From: Craspedostauros australis
Taxonomy: Eukaryota; Bacillariophyta; Bacillariophyceae; Mastogloiales; Achnanthaceae
DNA: 64,000 nt
Reading direction: 5' to 3'
Assembly (NCBI GenBank): GCA_026770025.1
Contig: JAMXDE010000027.1
Coordinates: forward strand, 682,001 to 746,000
The translations under genes were made by a program, and so were the position numbers. Of the stretch, positions 31,501 through 40,458 are shown piece by piece (position 1 is the first letter of the stretch; the number at the start of each line of letters is the position of its first letter). Below the pieces are notes generated by a model. It was given only the letters and a program-made list of their open reading frames with translations, did not search any database and was not told the DNA's origin.

Positions 31501-31640
31501 CAGGAGTCTGCACGACAGCCGCCACCTGCACCTTATGCGGCCAAGGACAATTGTGTGCATCACCGACAGAGACGTACATAGTTGAAGACGAAGGCATGGA
31601 TTGCCCTGGGCCATTCCAAGCTGCCTGTGAAGTACTCTAA
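28506..31640 (+). CDS. Secreted Cys-rich repeat protein with PTSA linker
   Basis: Single exon, 1,044 aa. I start at ATG 28506, which aligns with the start of the paralogue at 61561 and gives a clean signal peptide (MIITRATVTVMLIVANMATTHA, then ELRG). The frame is open 36 bases further upstream. The protein is an internal duplication. A helical domain at about 95-210 (KPSCREAISAVKESEQLQNF, GEGAARKLFNKY) is followed by a Cys-repeat region at about 215-430, where C-x5/6-C pairs such as ACIGSESC and ACVGSNAC recur every 25-30 residues. Then comes a Pro-Thr-Ser-Ala linker (about 480-700). A second helical domain (about 702-800) and second Cys-repeat region (808-1044) complete it. The spaced Cys pairs suggest a disulfide-stabilised solenoid. 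A cell-wall or surface role is inference. The paralogue lies 33 kb downstream in the same direction. Confidence 0.85.
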   Translation: MIITRATVTVMLIVANMATTHAELRGTNNLINRKEELHTMMTKTRTLKTVVGNNPKGVKQNKNNRVPPTSSAPTLSPTDIVAGEPTPSPTSQPTSDPDPFDATIEVICRPDGKTALTTQEQSAKTIICNSAKPSCREAISAVKESEQLQNFFACAGDLGEGAARKLFNKYASSDYLAGQLALVAATKPLLVTERPDAMEETCMTIGMAQSPPTADPCCQGSLGCTSVTGSASNSPPFMTIAITACTSDSACKDMGPNPLILDSSCTGMSACELMNENEVNPSITGVTFVGEMACTTPQSCEGVGRRSHGDVTIQTGACIGSESCNSAGRRVEQSAPSFRYRSHIDIGSNACVGSNACKDAHSTVNHGTAGKYAGSLTIGAGGCAADGSCEKMGFNDKMRTDIIVPPGGCGDAEGCRGCMTKTECNFDEVYLISDVGEACPKGGRDTNFLPTGDKVEEYCIGKNILPTECPTFFPTPFPTVSAEPTHVPTLGPTSTPTSVPTSAPTSAPTSAPTSAPTSAPTSAPTSAPTSAPTSAPTSAPTSAPTSAPTSAPTSAPTSAPTSAPTSAPTSAPTSAPTSAPTSAPTSAPTSAPTSAPTSAPTSAPTSAPTSAPTSAPTSAPTSAPTSAPTSAPTSAPTSAPTSDPTLAPTSVPTLAPTAAPTSAPTSDPTSAPTSAPTAAPTSAPTSAPTSAPTSAPTLTPASFTVGCLSIPGDDTSMFNTIIGDILCDEATGTCANFVAAVDALGDKGKMIKSIFGCNDKDPPGRTSLQEAQKRFDKIKNEESVTTALLAIVNEDKKLFTGSASVVTDACSGTCCNGQNACYIDPPDTGVMTVSSGSCFGQSACIYTRLDAIILDSCKGIDACYRVGNFFSDQPARRAKVGFRVIGPRACLKLRSCNVLGVNTFGNIQVQEGACDGKDACSHLANRSNQGSSTTTPIVASVFIEPNACEGEQACASLHFRADTKFGGSVIIEDSACSGASVCRDLGKSDSATNDIVIRTGVCTTAATCTLCGQGQLCASPTETYIVEDEGMDCPGPFQAACEVL
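29986..30602 (+). repeat. 12-bp coding minisatellite encoding (PTSA)n
   Basis: About 50 tandem copies of a 12-bp unit (GCTCCCACATCG and synonymous variants). They encode Pro-Thr-Ser-Ala with occasional D, L, V or A replacements toward the 3' end. Third-position variation with a conserved peptide argues for selection on the linker sequence. Confidence 0.92.
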
Positions 31641-31920
31641 TCACCATATACACATCCACGCATACTAGAATGCTCTAGTTCGCACTCTACCAACATTTTC
31701 CTATTTTGTGCTGGCGAAACCGAGCATTCCGTCACGATGATGTCAACTCAAGCTTCGCTGGTGGTTTCTGCACTCTCTCAGTCACTAATTGAGTCAAGGA
31801 TACTGTTTTGGTGCCACATGTCTTGTTGTTGTTGTTGTTGTTGTTGTTGCGGTTGCGTTTGCGTTTGCGTTTGATGTTGTTTTGTGTGGAATTGCGCACA
31901 GTTTTCATCACACTCCCATC

Positions 31921-32732
31921 TGTTGGCAAGTTCCGTGGACAGATACCTTGCGATCATGGAAGACAGTGTTGGTTGATAGTCGATTCTGTTTGCTTTTTCA
32001 TTACGTTGGCACTCCGATCCTCTCGGTGTCCATTCTCTCGCCCGATGCTCTCAGCGCATTTGTCTGTTTTGTAGATTGGGACTCCGACTATGAGTCAGTA
32101 CGCGAGATGCTCTCTTGCTGCTATTGTATTCTCTCTCTCTCCCTCCAATGTTGCGTGTTCATGTTACACGATACTCCATGTTCGATGCATACTCCACATT
32201 CAACACTCCGTTTGTTCACTACTGGTTCCTACTCCATGAGTACTTATCACTTGAACTCCTCTTTATGTATCCATGATCTTGATGTCCTCCGGTCATCAAA
32301 TCTTCACCTTCTGCTTCTGACATGGAGATAGATGTCAACGTGGTGACACGATGACATCCTGTCAACGTCAGTAGGCATCCTTCTGCTCTCCAGATGTCAT
32401 GTTCCATCGATGATGTTGACGTCTTGGTGAGGGTATTGTCATTTGAGGTTTAGTTGGGAAGAATATCGAGTTTCACTCGATACCATACGTTCCCATTGAT
32501 GGATGGATGGACGGACGATGTTCCTGATACTCTCAAAAATCGTTGATTGCAAATTTCCTCCAGAAATTCTGCTCATTTTTGTGTGTTCCATTTCCACTGT
32601 GATTCTGACAAGTCACAGCATACTATTGACACGAATGTAGTTGTACCGTCCGTACATGTATAAGAGAATAGCGGGTGAACGATGCACACATACACATACA
32701 TCTTGGCATATACACGCATGTACATCTTGACA
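31921..32732 (+). repeat. LTR-like repeat, copy 1 (812 bp)
   Basis: Starts TGTTGGCAAGTTCCG and ends CATCTTGACA (TG..CA). It is a direct repeat of 33180-33976. No target duplication was found: the left flank CCCATC differs from the right flank CTGGGA. It directly precedes the reverse-transcriptase remnant. Confidence 0.75.
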
Positions 32733-32739
32733 CTGGGAG

Positions 32740-34304
32740 GTGTACCAAGGCGCACGAAAAGCGAGGAAAAAACAGGCTATGTCGAAATTTGTCACGAAAT
32801 GGTCGTCAGGTTTTGTGGGCATAGGCAGGAAGATGAAGCAGATGGGGCAACAAGAGAGTTCCACCTGCATGTTCTGTGGCACTGACAAAACAACTCAGCA
32901 CGTCCTGCAATACAAGGAACACAAGACAGCATGGAATCATGCGACTGAGGAACTGCTTGACAGGATGGTGAGGATCGGCTCAGCCCCGAGGCTGGTGTCG
33001 AGCATGCGAGTGGGACTGGTCCGGTGACAGCGACGCCAGGGGACACGGAGCATCCAAGGTGACATCGAGTGGTACCCCTTGTTGCTGGGTTTTCTTCATA
33101 AGGATTGGCGGCGGCAGCAGGCTCGATGGATGGAACAACACGAGTGTGTTTTTCCGGACGCAATGGCGTGGACAAAGGATGTTGGCAAGTTCCGCTCACG
33201 GTAACCTACGATCGTGGAAGGTGGTGTTGGTTGATAGTCGTTTGTTTGCTATTTTATTAGTTGGTTACTCCAATCCTCTTGGTGTACACCAGTTCTCTTG
33301 CCTGATGCTCTTGGCGCTTCAATCTGTTTTGTAGATTCAGTCTCCGACTATGAGTCGGTACACAAGATGCTCTCTCGCTCCTCTCTGTATTCTCTCTCTC
33401 TCTCTCGACATTGTGTATTCGTGCTGCACAATACTCCGTGTTTGATGAGTACTCCGCATTTGACACTCCGTTTGTTCAGTACTGGCTTCTACTCCATGAG
33501 TACTTACCATTTGAAGTTCACCTTCAGTATCCATGATGCTGATCCTCTTTGGTCATCGGATCTTTACCTTCTGCTCTGACTTGGAGACAGATGTCAACGT
33601 GGTGACATGATGACATCCTGTCAACGTCAGTAGGTGTCCTTCTGCTCTCCAGATGTCACGTTCCATTGGTGATGCAGCAGCCTGTCAGATGATATCGTCA
33701 TCTGAGGTTTAGTTGGGAAGTACCTCGAGACTCTCTTGGTACCATTGATGGATGGACGGACGATCTTCTAATTCTCTCAGAAATCGTCAATTGCAAATTT
33801 CCTCCAGAAATCTTGCTCATTTTCGTGTGTTCCATTTCCACTGTAATTCTGACGAATCACAGTATACTATCGACACGAATGTAGTTATACCGTCCAAGTG
33901 CGTATGAGAGAATAGCGGGTGAACGATGCACATATACACGTACATCTCGACATATACTCACATGTACATCTCGACAAAAGGAGGTGGTTCGATGGATCTG
34001 GAAGGTTCCCTGGAGTGTCTGGATAGCGCGAAACGAGAAAGTGCATGGCAACGAACAGTATCCGTCTTTGGTAGAGGTGCGACGGCAAGTGCGACGGATC
34101 ACGACAAGCGCCAGTCAGGACATGAATGAGTCGGAAGCGACCCTACTTAGGGAGGGGCACCAGATGGAATACGGAACGGAGTCGGAGATGTGGCAGTGGA
34201 TACTTGACATGGGGGAGGTTCATTCCAGGGTGGCCGCTCGGCGACGGGCGCGCACCATGCAGAATGAGAGGCGGCTGATGAGTAGCTGGCTCGGCCTAGT
34301 ATGA
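32740..34304 (+). pseudogene. Reverse-transcriptase C-terminal remnant, split by a solo LTR
   Basis: The first part (32740-33173) reads KFVTKWSSGFVGIGRKM, a Cys/His motif (CMFCGTDKTTQHVLQ) and a Trp-rich tail. It carries an in-frame TGA at 33025-33027 where a Trp is plausible. The frame continues on the far side of the solo LTR (33180-33976) with WKVPWSVWIARNEKVHG and ends at a stop at 34302-34304. The CxxC..H motif and W..W..RN..LHG tail resemble C-termini of RVT-type proteins of non-LTR-like elements in algae. No catalytic RT motif remains, as the 5' part is missing, so this is a dead fragment. Confidence 0.65.
33180..33976 (+). mobile_element. Solo LTR (797 bp) with 6-bp target duplication
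   Basis: TG..CA-ended copy of the repeat at 31921-32732. It is flanked on both sides by AAAGGA (33174-33179 and 33977-33982), which marks insertion into the reverse-transcriptase remnant. It contains short inverted words around GATGTCAACGTGGTGACA and no coding capacity. Its family is not the copia element at 11.7-19.6 kb, since the LTR sequences are unrelated. Confidence 0.82.
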
Positions 34305-36707
34305 TTCAGGTGTTCGACGGCTCGCTCGAAGCCTGGTCCTACGGGGCCGGTGGAGGCAAGGGTAAAGCCTACAGGGAACATTTCTAATGTAATCATTGAG
34401 CTATTATTAGTGATGCGATAACATGCAATGAAGCATTCAGATCAGAACAGTCTAAACTAGAAACCTATTCTACAGAAGAGAAGCCGATCCAGTCATGTTG
34501 GTCGCCTTTCTGTGTAGGTCACGAATGAGTCACGAGTGTTAATGTGAAATCCGAACGTGAGTGCCACATGTGACATGGACTCAGGGGTGTGAATGTGAAA
34601 TGCGATGGGCCTCTGACAACATCAGCCGCAACCACAAGAGGAGGCACCGTTCGGAAGGATCTCGCGTTTCCTTGCGCCGGCGCTGATGAGCAAAGAACAA
34701 GACATGATGGCCTCTCTGTGCAAAAAATGGAGCGACGGAATCCATTCACCACCCTCTAATCGTGTCTGGCCGCAATCGCGAGGAGGGGTCTTCGGCGAGG
34801 GAAGCGTGGATTTTGAGCGTCCTGCTGCCGCATCTTTACCTCACTTTTCGTTGTGCACCAGTGTGGAGGCAAACACGCAGAGCAGAAATGAAGTGTCGCA
34901 GAGCAGTGCATGAGAAGCTTCTTGTGGTGCTGTGACTTGACTTTGTTAGCGACTTGGCTCTTCTGCGACGGCCAAAGAAGGCGAAAGTGCACTCTCTGGT
35001 GCAGCTTCGCAAGTATTCCAGGAGCTTCCTTGCGCCCGCTCTCTCTCTCTTTGGAATTACGCGGTGACTCACTCCATCCCATGAATGCGCTTCGATACGT
35101 TTGGCGTCGCACAGTTGATGTTTGCAACGGTGCCTGCGTTCTATTGTTGATGAATGTGGAACGTCAACGCATGGAACATCACAAGGAAATTCAACCACGA
35201 AGAACACAGAAACGCTGTTGAATTTCTCTGGAGTGCGTGCTCACATGGGGTAGGTATGGCAATTGCACGTGTCACAAAAGATAGCGACGACGACATCTCT
35301 TTTTGGTCTCTCTCTCTCTTCGCTCATTGGAAGAAACAGGGAAAGTGCAGCGTGTGAATTCATGGCGGTGTTCCAGTGATTCCGTGGTATTTTGAAGCCG
35401 GAGTCTGTATTTATGACAGAGTTGATGTTGGATACGAATGATCCGAAACTTCAATATTCGTATAAGTGGGCGTGACATCATCCAGCTGTCCGAATCCCAC
35501 GAATCAGGACATCATGGTCGTGTGAGATCCGCAACGCGTCACTGCGAACCTGTCGAATGGTGACGTCTGGGACATCTGCACGCGTTCTTGTTGGTGGCTG
35601 TTCCGCACCAATCCACACCCGCGCCTCTCTTTCTCTCTCTGCGTTGAAAGATTGGAGTTGTGTGGTGAATAGTTGGCTGTTGATGCAGACGCCACAGCAC
35701 TGTCCACGAGTAGCCGAGCTGCACGTACCAATACGTATCAGACGAGCCATGGGAAACAGATCGAAAGCATGCAAGCAGCGATTTGATTTGGTCCTCGCCG
35801 TGGATCCGCGCCAATCTCTGTCCGCGCCGCGAGGGAGATATGCACGTTTGGCTGCTTGGATGGAGCTCCCCATGTTCCCGCGAGTACGAGGTATGAGCCA
35901 CGATCTGTGAACTGCGTTGCAACCGCCCACACCACTGTGAACAAGCGAGGAGGCATAGACATGACGACAGAGCGGTCACGACCAACCATCGAACTTCCAG
36001 GATTCGAACCAAAGGAACCGGTACAACGCGTCTGGACACTCCATAAATCAATGCCAGACAAACTGTCATGGCGAGAGAAAGATGGAGTGTTCGTCACACG
36101 TCGTGTCATTCCGTCTGTTGAAACAAACAAATAAACACGATTCTGTGTCACACAGCGGAGCGGGCATAGGGAGTCTTCGCCAAGGTGCCATAGGTATGAG
36201 GCAAGTACGGATAGGTACTGTGCTCGCCAAACAGAGAAGAAATGTCATAGCCTCACCTACGAATACAATGCAAAGCCAACAAGGATCTCAAAGAACAAAG
36301 GCAGATGGGACTCCCATCACACCACCGTCGTTGGCGATGACAGGGAAACAACGAAGGCACAGACATCACCGGATCGCTTTATCAGATGACCATCTGCAGT
36401 GAGCCAAGATTTCCGAACCCCGATCTGTCAAGGGAACACCAAAAAGTGGAAAACCCAAATTTGTTGTCTGCGCTCGTATTTGGAACAGGTGTGGAACGCT
36501 TCAACATGGCAGAGCGGGATTTTTTCGCGGCGCGGCAACAGTGTCAGCACCTCGCTGTCCATTCCAACCGCTCTTCTCCGCTCCCATAATTCGAAAATCA
36601 TCCCCATCTTGGACACCAACTCGAGCATCAGCGCTCAGATATTGCCTTTCATTTGTTTATTCGTGGCCAATTGCCGACCGATCCAAGCCATCGCAATCGC
36701 AATCACG
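34305..36707. other. Intergenic, no supported gene
   Basis: About 2.4 kb with many short overlapping frames on both strands, none with a family motif or coding composition. The right end is the 5' flank of the HSF gene. A TTCGAA-containing tRNA T-loop look-alike near 36000 does not fold as a tRNA. Confidence 0.5.
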
Positions 36708-36736
36708 ATGTCTTGCCAACGCACCACAGACCAACT

Positions 36737-36771
<35 letters not shown>

Positions 36772-37973
36772 GACGACAACAGCGACAACAGAAACAGCTG
36801 CTGACAAACCCGGCCATGGTGTCAGATTCGGCATCATCAAGCTCCTCAAGCTCTGCTGGCAGCTCTTCCGGACGCCCAAAGACACGCAACACCAGGCGCA
36901 TCAGCAAGGCCGCTTGCGGCCGGCAATCCAAGCGTTCCTCCTCCACCCTCACGATCAAGGGGTACAAGAGACACTTCGCAAAGCACGATTACCATGACTA
37001 CTCCAACCTCACAAGGGAGGACATCATGCTCACGAAGCCCAAGCCATCCCGCGGTGGGGTTCACACACCCTTCCCCCAGATGCTGCACAAGGTCCTGGAG
37101 GACGCCGACGCAAACGGTCACACCGACATCATCAGCTGGCAACCCCACGGACGAGCATTCCTGATCCGCGACAGCGACAGATTCGTGAGCGACGTGCTGC
37201 CGCTCTACTTCAAGCACTCCAAGATCGCCTCCTTCCAGCGCCAGCTCAGCCTCTACGGGTTCAGCCGGTTGACCCAGAACGGCAAGGACCGCGGAGCCTA
37301 CTACCACGAGTACTTCCTCCAAGGCCGGGACTTCCTCTGCCCCAAGATTCAAAGAACGAGGGTGAAGGGGACCTGGATCCGCAAATCGTCTTCTCCAGAC
37401 CTCGAACCCAACTTCTACGTGATGGACGCCATGAGCGTAGTGCCCACCCGTCGTTCCAGCGCTCACCACGCGGACGAGTGTCCATCATCCAAACCGTTCG
37501 ACTCAGAGAGCGCCAGGGTGAAGAGGTACCAGGACCTGCTCAGCATTGCGGCAGCCGCCGACAGAGGCGGCCATGGGGCCAAGCGCTGCGCCTCTGGCAA
37601 CCTACTGCCCAACCCACTCACGGTTGCGCTGTCTTCCAATTCATCACAACCGCCCATCCACACCGTCACAATCCCATCAGCCCAGCGCAACCGGACGACA
37701 GATATCGCTCTCACCGAGCAGAAGATTCATTCCGATTCGCAATACCCCATGCACTGCAACAGCAACAACAACATCAGCAGCAGCAACTACCCGGTGACGC
37801 CATCCAGTGCACCGTTCACGCCATCATTCCAACAATCAGCATTCTCTCTCGACACGTCAGACGCAATCCACCTTGCGCTGGACGATCTCGGTGACATGGG
37901 CAGCATTCTGTCCGATTTGGAGATGATGGAGGACTGCGGAGCAGGCGGAATCGACCACGTCTTTGCGGTATGA
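36708..37973 (+). CDS. Heat shock factor-type transcription factor (HSF 1 of 2)
   Basis: I start at ATG 36708 (MSCQRTTDQL), giving 421 aa; the frame is open upstream to 36399, but that part lacks protein character. A Gln tract (about residues 11-35) and a Ser-rich basic stretch precede the HSF DNA-binding domain at about 115-225. It contains FPQMLHKVLEDADANG, IISWQPHGRAFLIRD, LPLYFKHSKIASFQRQLSLY (recognition helix), GFSRLTQNGKDRGAYYHEYF and the wing/strand LCPKIQRT. No clear heptad-repeat oligomerisation domain follows; the C-terminus is Ser/Thr/Asn-rich with an acidic end (LDDLGDMGSILSDLEMMED) that could activate transcription. HSF families are expanded in diatoms. Expected action: nuclear DNA binding at GAA-type sites. 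Confidence 0.9.
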
Positions 37974-38943
37974 TCATTTTCATGGGGGCGTGGATGAGGT
38001 GTGGTGTGCTCGTCGTCAGTGTCACGTATTAGCTTGTAGGCAGAGAGCAGGATGACAACTTACAAACCAATTGTACCATACAAATAACATAGTGCACATT
38101 GCATACTACAGGTGGTGGTGTTGGCAGTGATGGTGGTGTATCTGTTGTCTCCGAAGAGGTGTATTCATAGCGCCGTGCGGTGTGTCGCGTGATGTGGTGG
38201 GGCAATTGCATTCCATCTTTTCTTTGCCTCGGGACGCTTTCTCTTTCGCCAAACCCGTGCGCGGTCGGTGACATCTTCGTTCCTGATGCATTTGCACTTC
38301 GCGGATGCGACAAACAGTTCCGCTGCCATCGACGTGACCTCCACTTGGAAGAACATCAGCTAATCTGTGAAGGTGTCCATGGTACCGTGCAGGCTTTGAT
38401 ACAAGGTGCTCCACGCGTCCTCACCAGGTTCGGAACATCCAGGAGCAACCGTCATGTTGCAGTTGTGAAGGCGTGCGATCTTTTTTCCACAACAGCGAAG
38501 TCACCAACAATCCATCATGGCGAATTCCATCCAGCCCCCACGAGCCATTTCGACGACATAGTTGTACGTGTACTGCATCGTTCAATGGATGGTGGGTCGA
38601 AGCACATCCACGAATGAATAAATCCAAGCAAGACCAAGCGAGGGTCACGCATCGTATCAGCCTCAACTCGACTCAACTTGGGGCTCGGGGAGGGATCGGG
38701 ATGAGGTCACAGGTGGGCATACCTATGCTTGTGGTGCATGTCTGCACAGAGCTGCCCCAGCTCGTACTTGTATCACACGGGTACCTATCATGGCCTCTCT
38801 CTCTCTCTCTCTGAACCAATCAACAACAACCACCAACCACCAGCCATCGCAACCATTGCTATCATCGCAACAACTCCGAGCGAAGGTGATTGTGTTGGCG
38901 GCTTCTGGAATGATTCGTGCCAATTCTTCCCATCATGTGAAGG
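37974..38943. other. Intergenic between convergent genes
   Basis: About 1 kb between the converging HSF gene (+) and lumen-protein gene (-). No credible coding frame. A (CT)n run lies at about 38793-38812. Confidence 0.5.
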
Positions 38944-39834
38944 CTACGACTTCTTGGTAGCGAATTTGCCGAACGCTCCACGTCCGGTGAGCTGGATGTC
39001 TGCAAACGCGGCGGGATCCTTCGCGGCATACGCGCCCTTGCCCACCAGATCGTTGGGCGACCGCGTTGCCGCGATACCATCGTCATCCCATCTTGCGCTG
39101 ACGATGAAGTTTTCATTCCTCCACCAGAACTTGTCCGGATCCATCTCGCGCGCGCTCTGCTGCGACGATGTGATGCCCTCCAACGTCAAATCATTGCCGG
39201 TGAGTTGGAATTGAAATGGAAACGGCGGGTTGATGAACTTGGCGGCCAGGACAGGCGGTGGCTTACCGCGCGTGCCGCTCAGGATTGCGGACGGCACATT
39301 GTCAGGTCGGTCTGGTCGGCATGTCACGTACAACGCAGGCATCGATGACGCTGACAATGCTTGAACCGCAGCAGATGTCTCGGCGTTGGGGATCGTGACG
39401 GTGCCGCTCACAAACACCTGCTGCGCCAGCTGCCGGTATGCTCCAGGCGCGTCTGCCGCTGCCGCTGCCTCGTCCTCGGCTTTTGCCGCAGATGGGCGAA
39501 GCCCAACCAAGATGGATGGCAATAGCATCGACGTTGCCGAAATTCCTCCCATCCCATTGATCATGAAGTTCCTTCGGTTGTTGACAACGTCATGGTGAGT
39601 TGTCTTGTCTGGCGTTGCAGACTCGTTAACACCATCTTCACCCAAGGCGTTACGATCGCACCTGTCATCGCACTTGCGATGCATTCGGTCCCCACGTGAA
39701 CGACTGCGTTCGGCACGAATGCTGCCCTTGTTGGAAAAATCGCTCGCGAAGCCGACGACATCTGTCACCAACAATACCAGCACCATCAAGACCAATGCCA
39801 TCGCAGGCGGTATCGATGATGGTCGCGGAAACAT
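38944..39834 (-). CDS. Plastid thylakoid-lumen protein with three-part targeting sequence
   Basis: Start chosen at ATG 39834 (MFPRPSSIPPAMALVLMV), giving 296 aa, because this puts a signal peptide at the N-terminus; the frame is open upstream to 40140. Targeting reads in three steps: an ER signal peptide (about 1-28) ending before FASDF, where Phe at +1 is the hallmark of complex-plastid import; a basic transit-like region; and a twin-arginine signal (NRRNFM, 87-91) with a hydrophobic stretch and AKA site (about 117-119). The mature part (about 120-296) has VSGTVTIPNAET, PALYVTCRPDRPDNVPSAIL, FPFQFQLTGNDLTLEG and VSARWDDDGIAATR. The SGTV/FxFxL pattern recalls the periplasmic domain of cytochrome-c-biogenesis CcmI-like proteins, but this is weak. 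Likely lumenal; function unknown. Confidence 0.8.
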   Translation of the reverse strand: MFPRPSSIPPAMALVLMVLVLLVTDVVGFASDFSNKGSIRAERSRSRGDRMHRKCDDRCDRNALGEDGVNESATPDKTTHHDVVNNRRNFMINGMGGISATSMLLPSILVGLRPSAAKAEDEAAAAADAPGAYRQLAQQVFVSGTVTIPNAETSAAVQALSASSMPALYVTCRPDRPDNVPSAILSGTRGKPPPVLAAKFINPPFPFQFQLTGNDLTLEGITSSQQSAREMDPDKFWWRNENFIVSARWDDDGIAATRSPNDLVGKGAYAAKDPAAFADIQLTGRGAFGKFATKKS

Positions 39835-40458
39835 TATGGCGTGCAGAATGTTCGATCTTTCGGCTTCCTTTCTCCTCCTGTGCGTCACGAGAGAAGCAGA
39901 TTGGGCAGATGGTGCCTTGTGCGTTTGCTGGTTTGTGTTTCGCTTGTGCTGTTGGTGCTGTTGGTTCTGTGGGGCTGTCTCCGGATCGGTCTCAAGAGCG
40001 AGGAGGGAGAATGACACGGCACATGTGGCGATTGTGCTGATACGTCCGAAGACACACGCACTCTCTCTCTCTCTCCATGGAGGAATCGACACAAGAAGAG
40101 AGGAGAGTCGAGATCTTCTTTGTCGGGCAATAGCGTACACAGCACAGACGGAAATGGTGCCTCGCAGAAACAGGAGCAGCTAGACTTCCGTGAAATTAGA
40201 CAGCCCGCACCAGTGTTTGGTGCCAGGAATGGAGCGTGGTATTTTACGATACTTCGGACTCCACGACAATACATATACTATGGAATATAATGTTATATTA
40301 TGCGTGTTTTGGTAGAGTACTCTAATGGTTCTCAGAGCCATTCTTTGGACTATGCAATACTCAAGGCGTTCTTTCCAGTCTTCTCTTGTGATTTATTCAA
40401 ATAAACCGTGTAAATACGGTTTACGCGATGCGTTCGACATACCTCCCCTCCGGCCGTT
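39835..40458. other. Intergenic
   Basis: 5' flank of the lumen-protein gene and 3' flank of the cyclase-phosphodiesterase gene, which are tandem on the minus strand. A (CT)n run lies at about 40062-40076. A short stem AATGG..CCATT lies near 40325-40345. No gene seen. Confidence 0.45.

Noticed and set aside
31921..33976. The two 0.8-kb repeats as a complete LTR retrotransposon with a 447-bp interior
   Set aside because: The second copy alone has a perfect target duplication (AAAGGA), and the interior reading frame continues beyond it, so it is a solo LTR in an older sequence.
35995..36015. GGTTCGAATCC-like T-loop on the minus strand
   Set aside because: The T-stem has a mismatch and no acceptor, D or anticodon arms fold around it.
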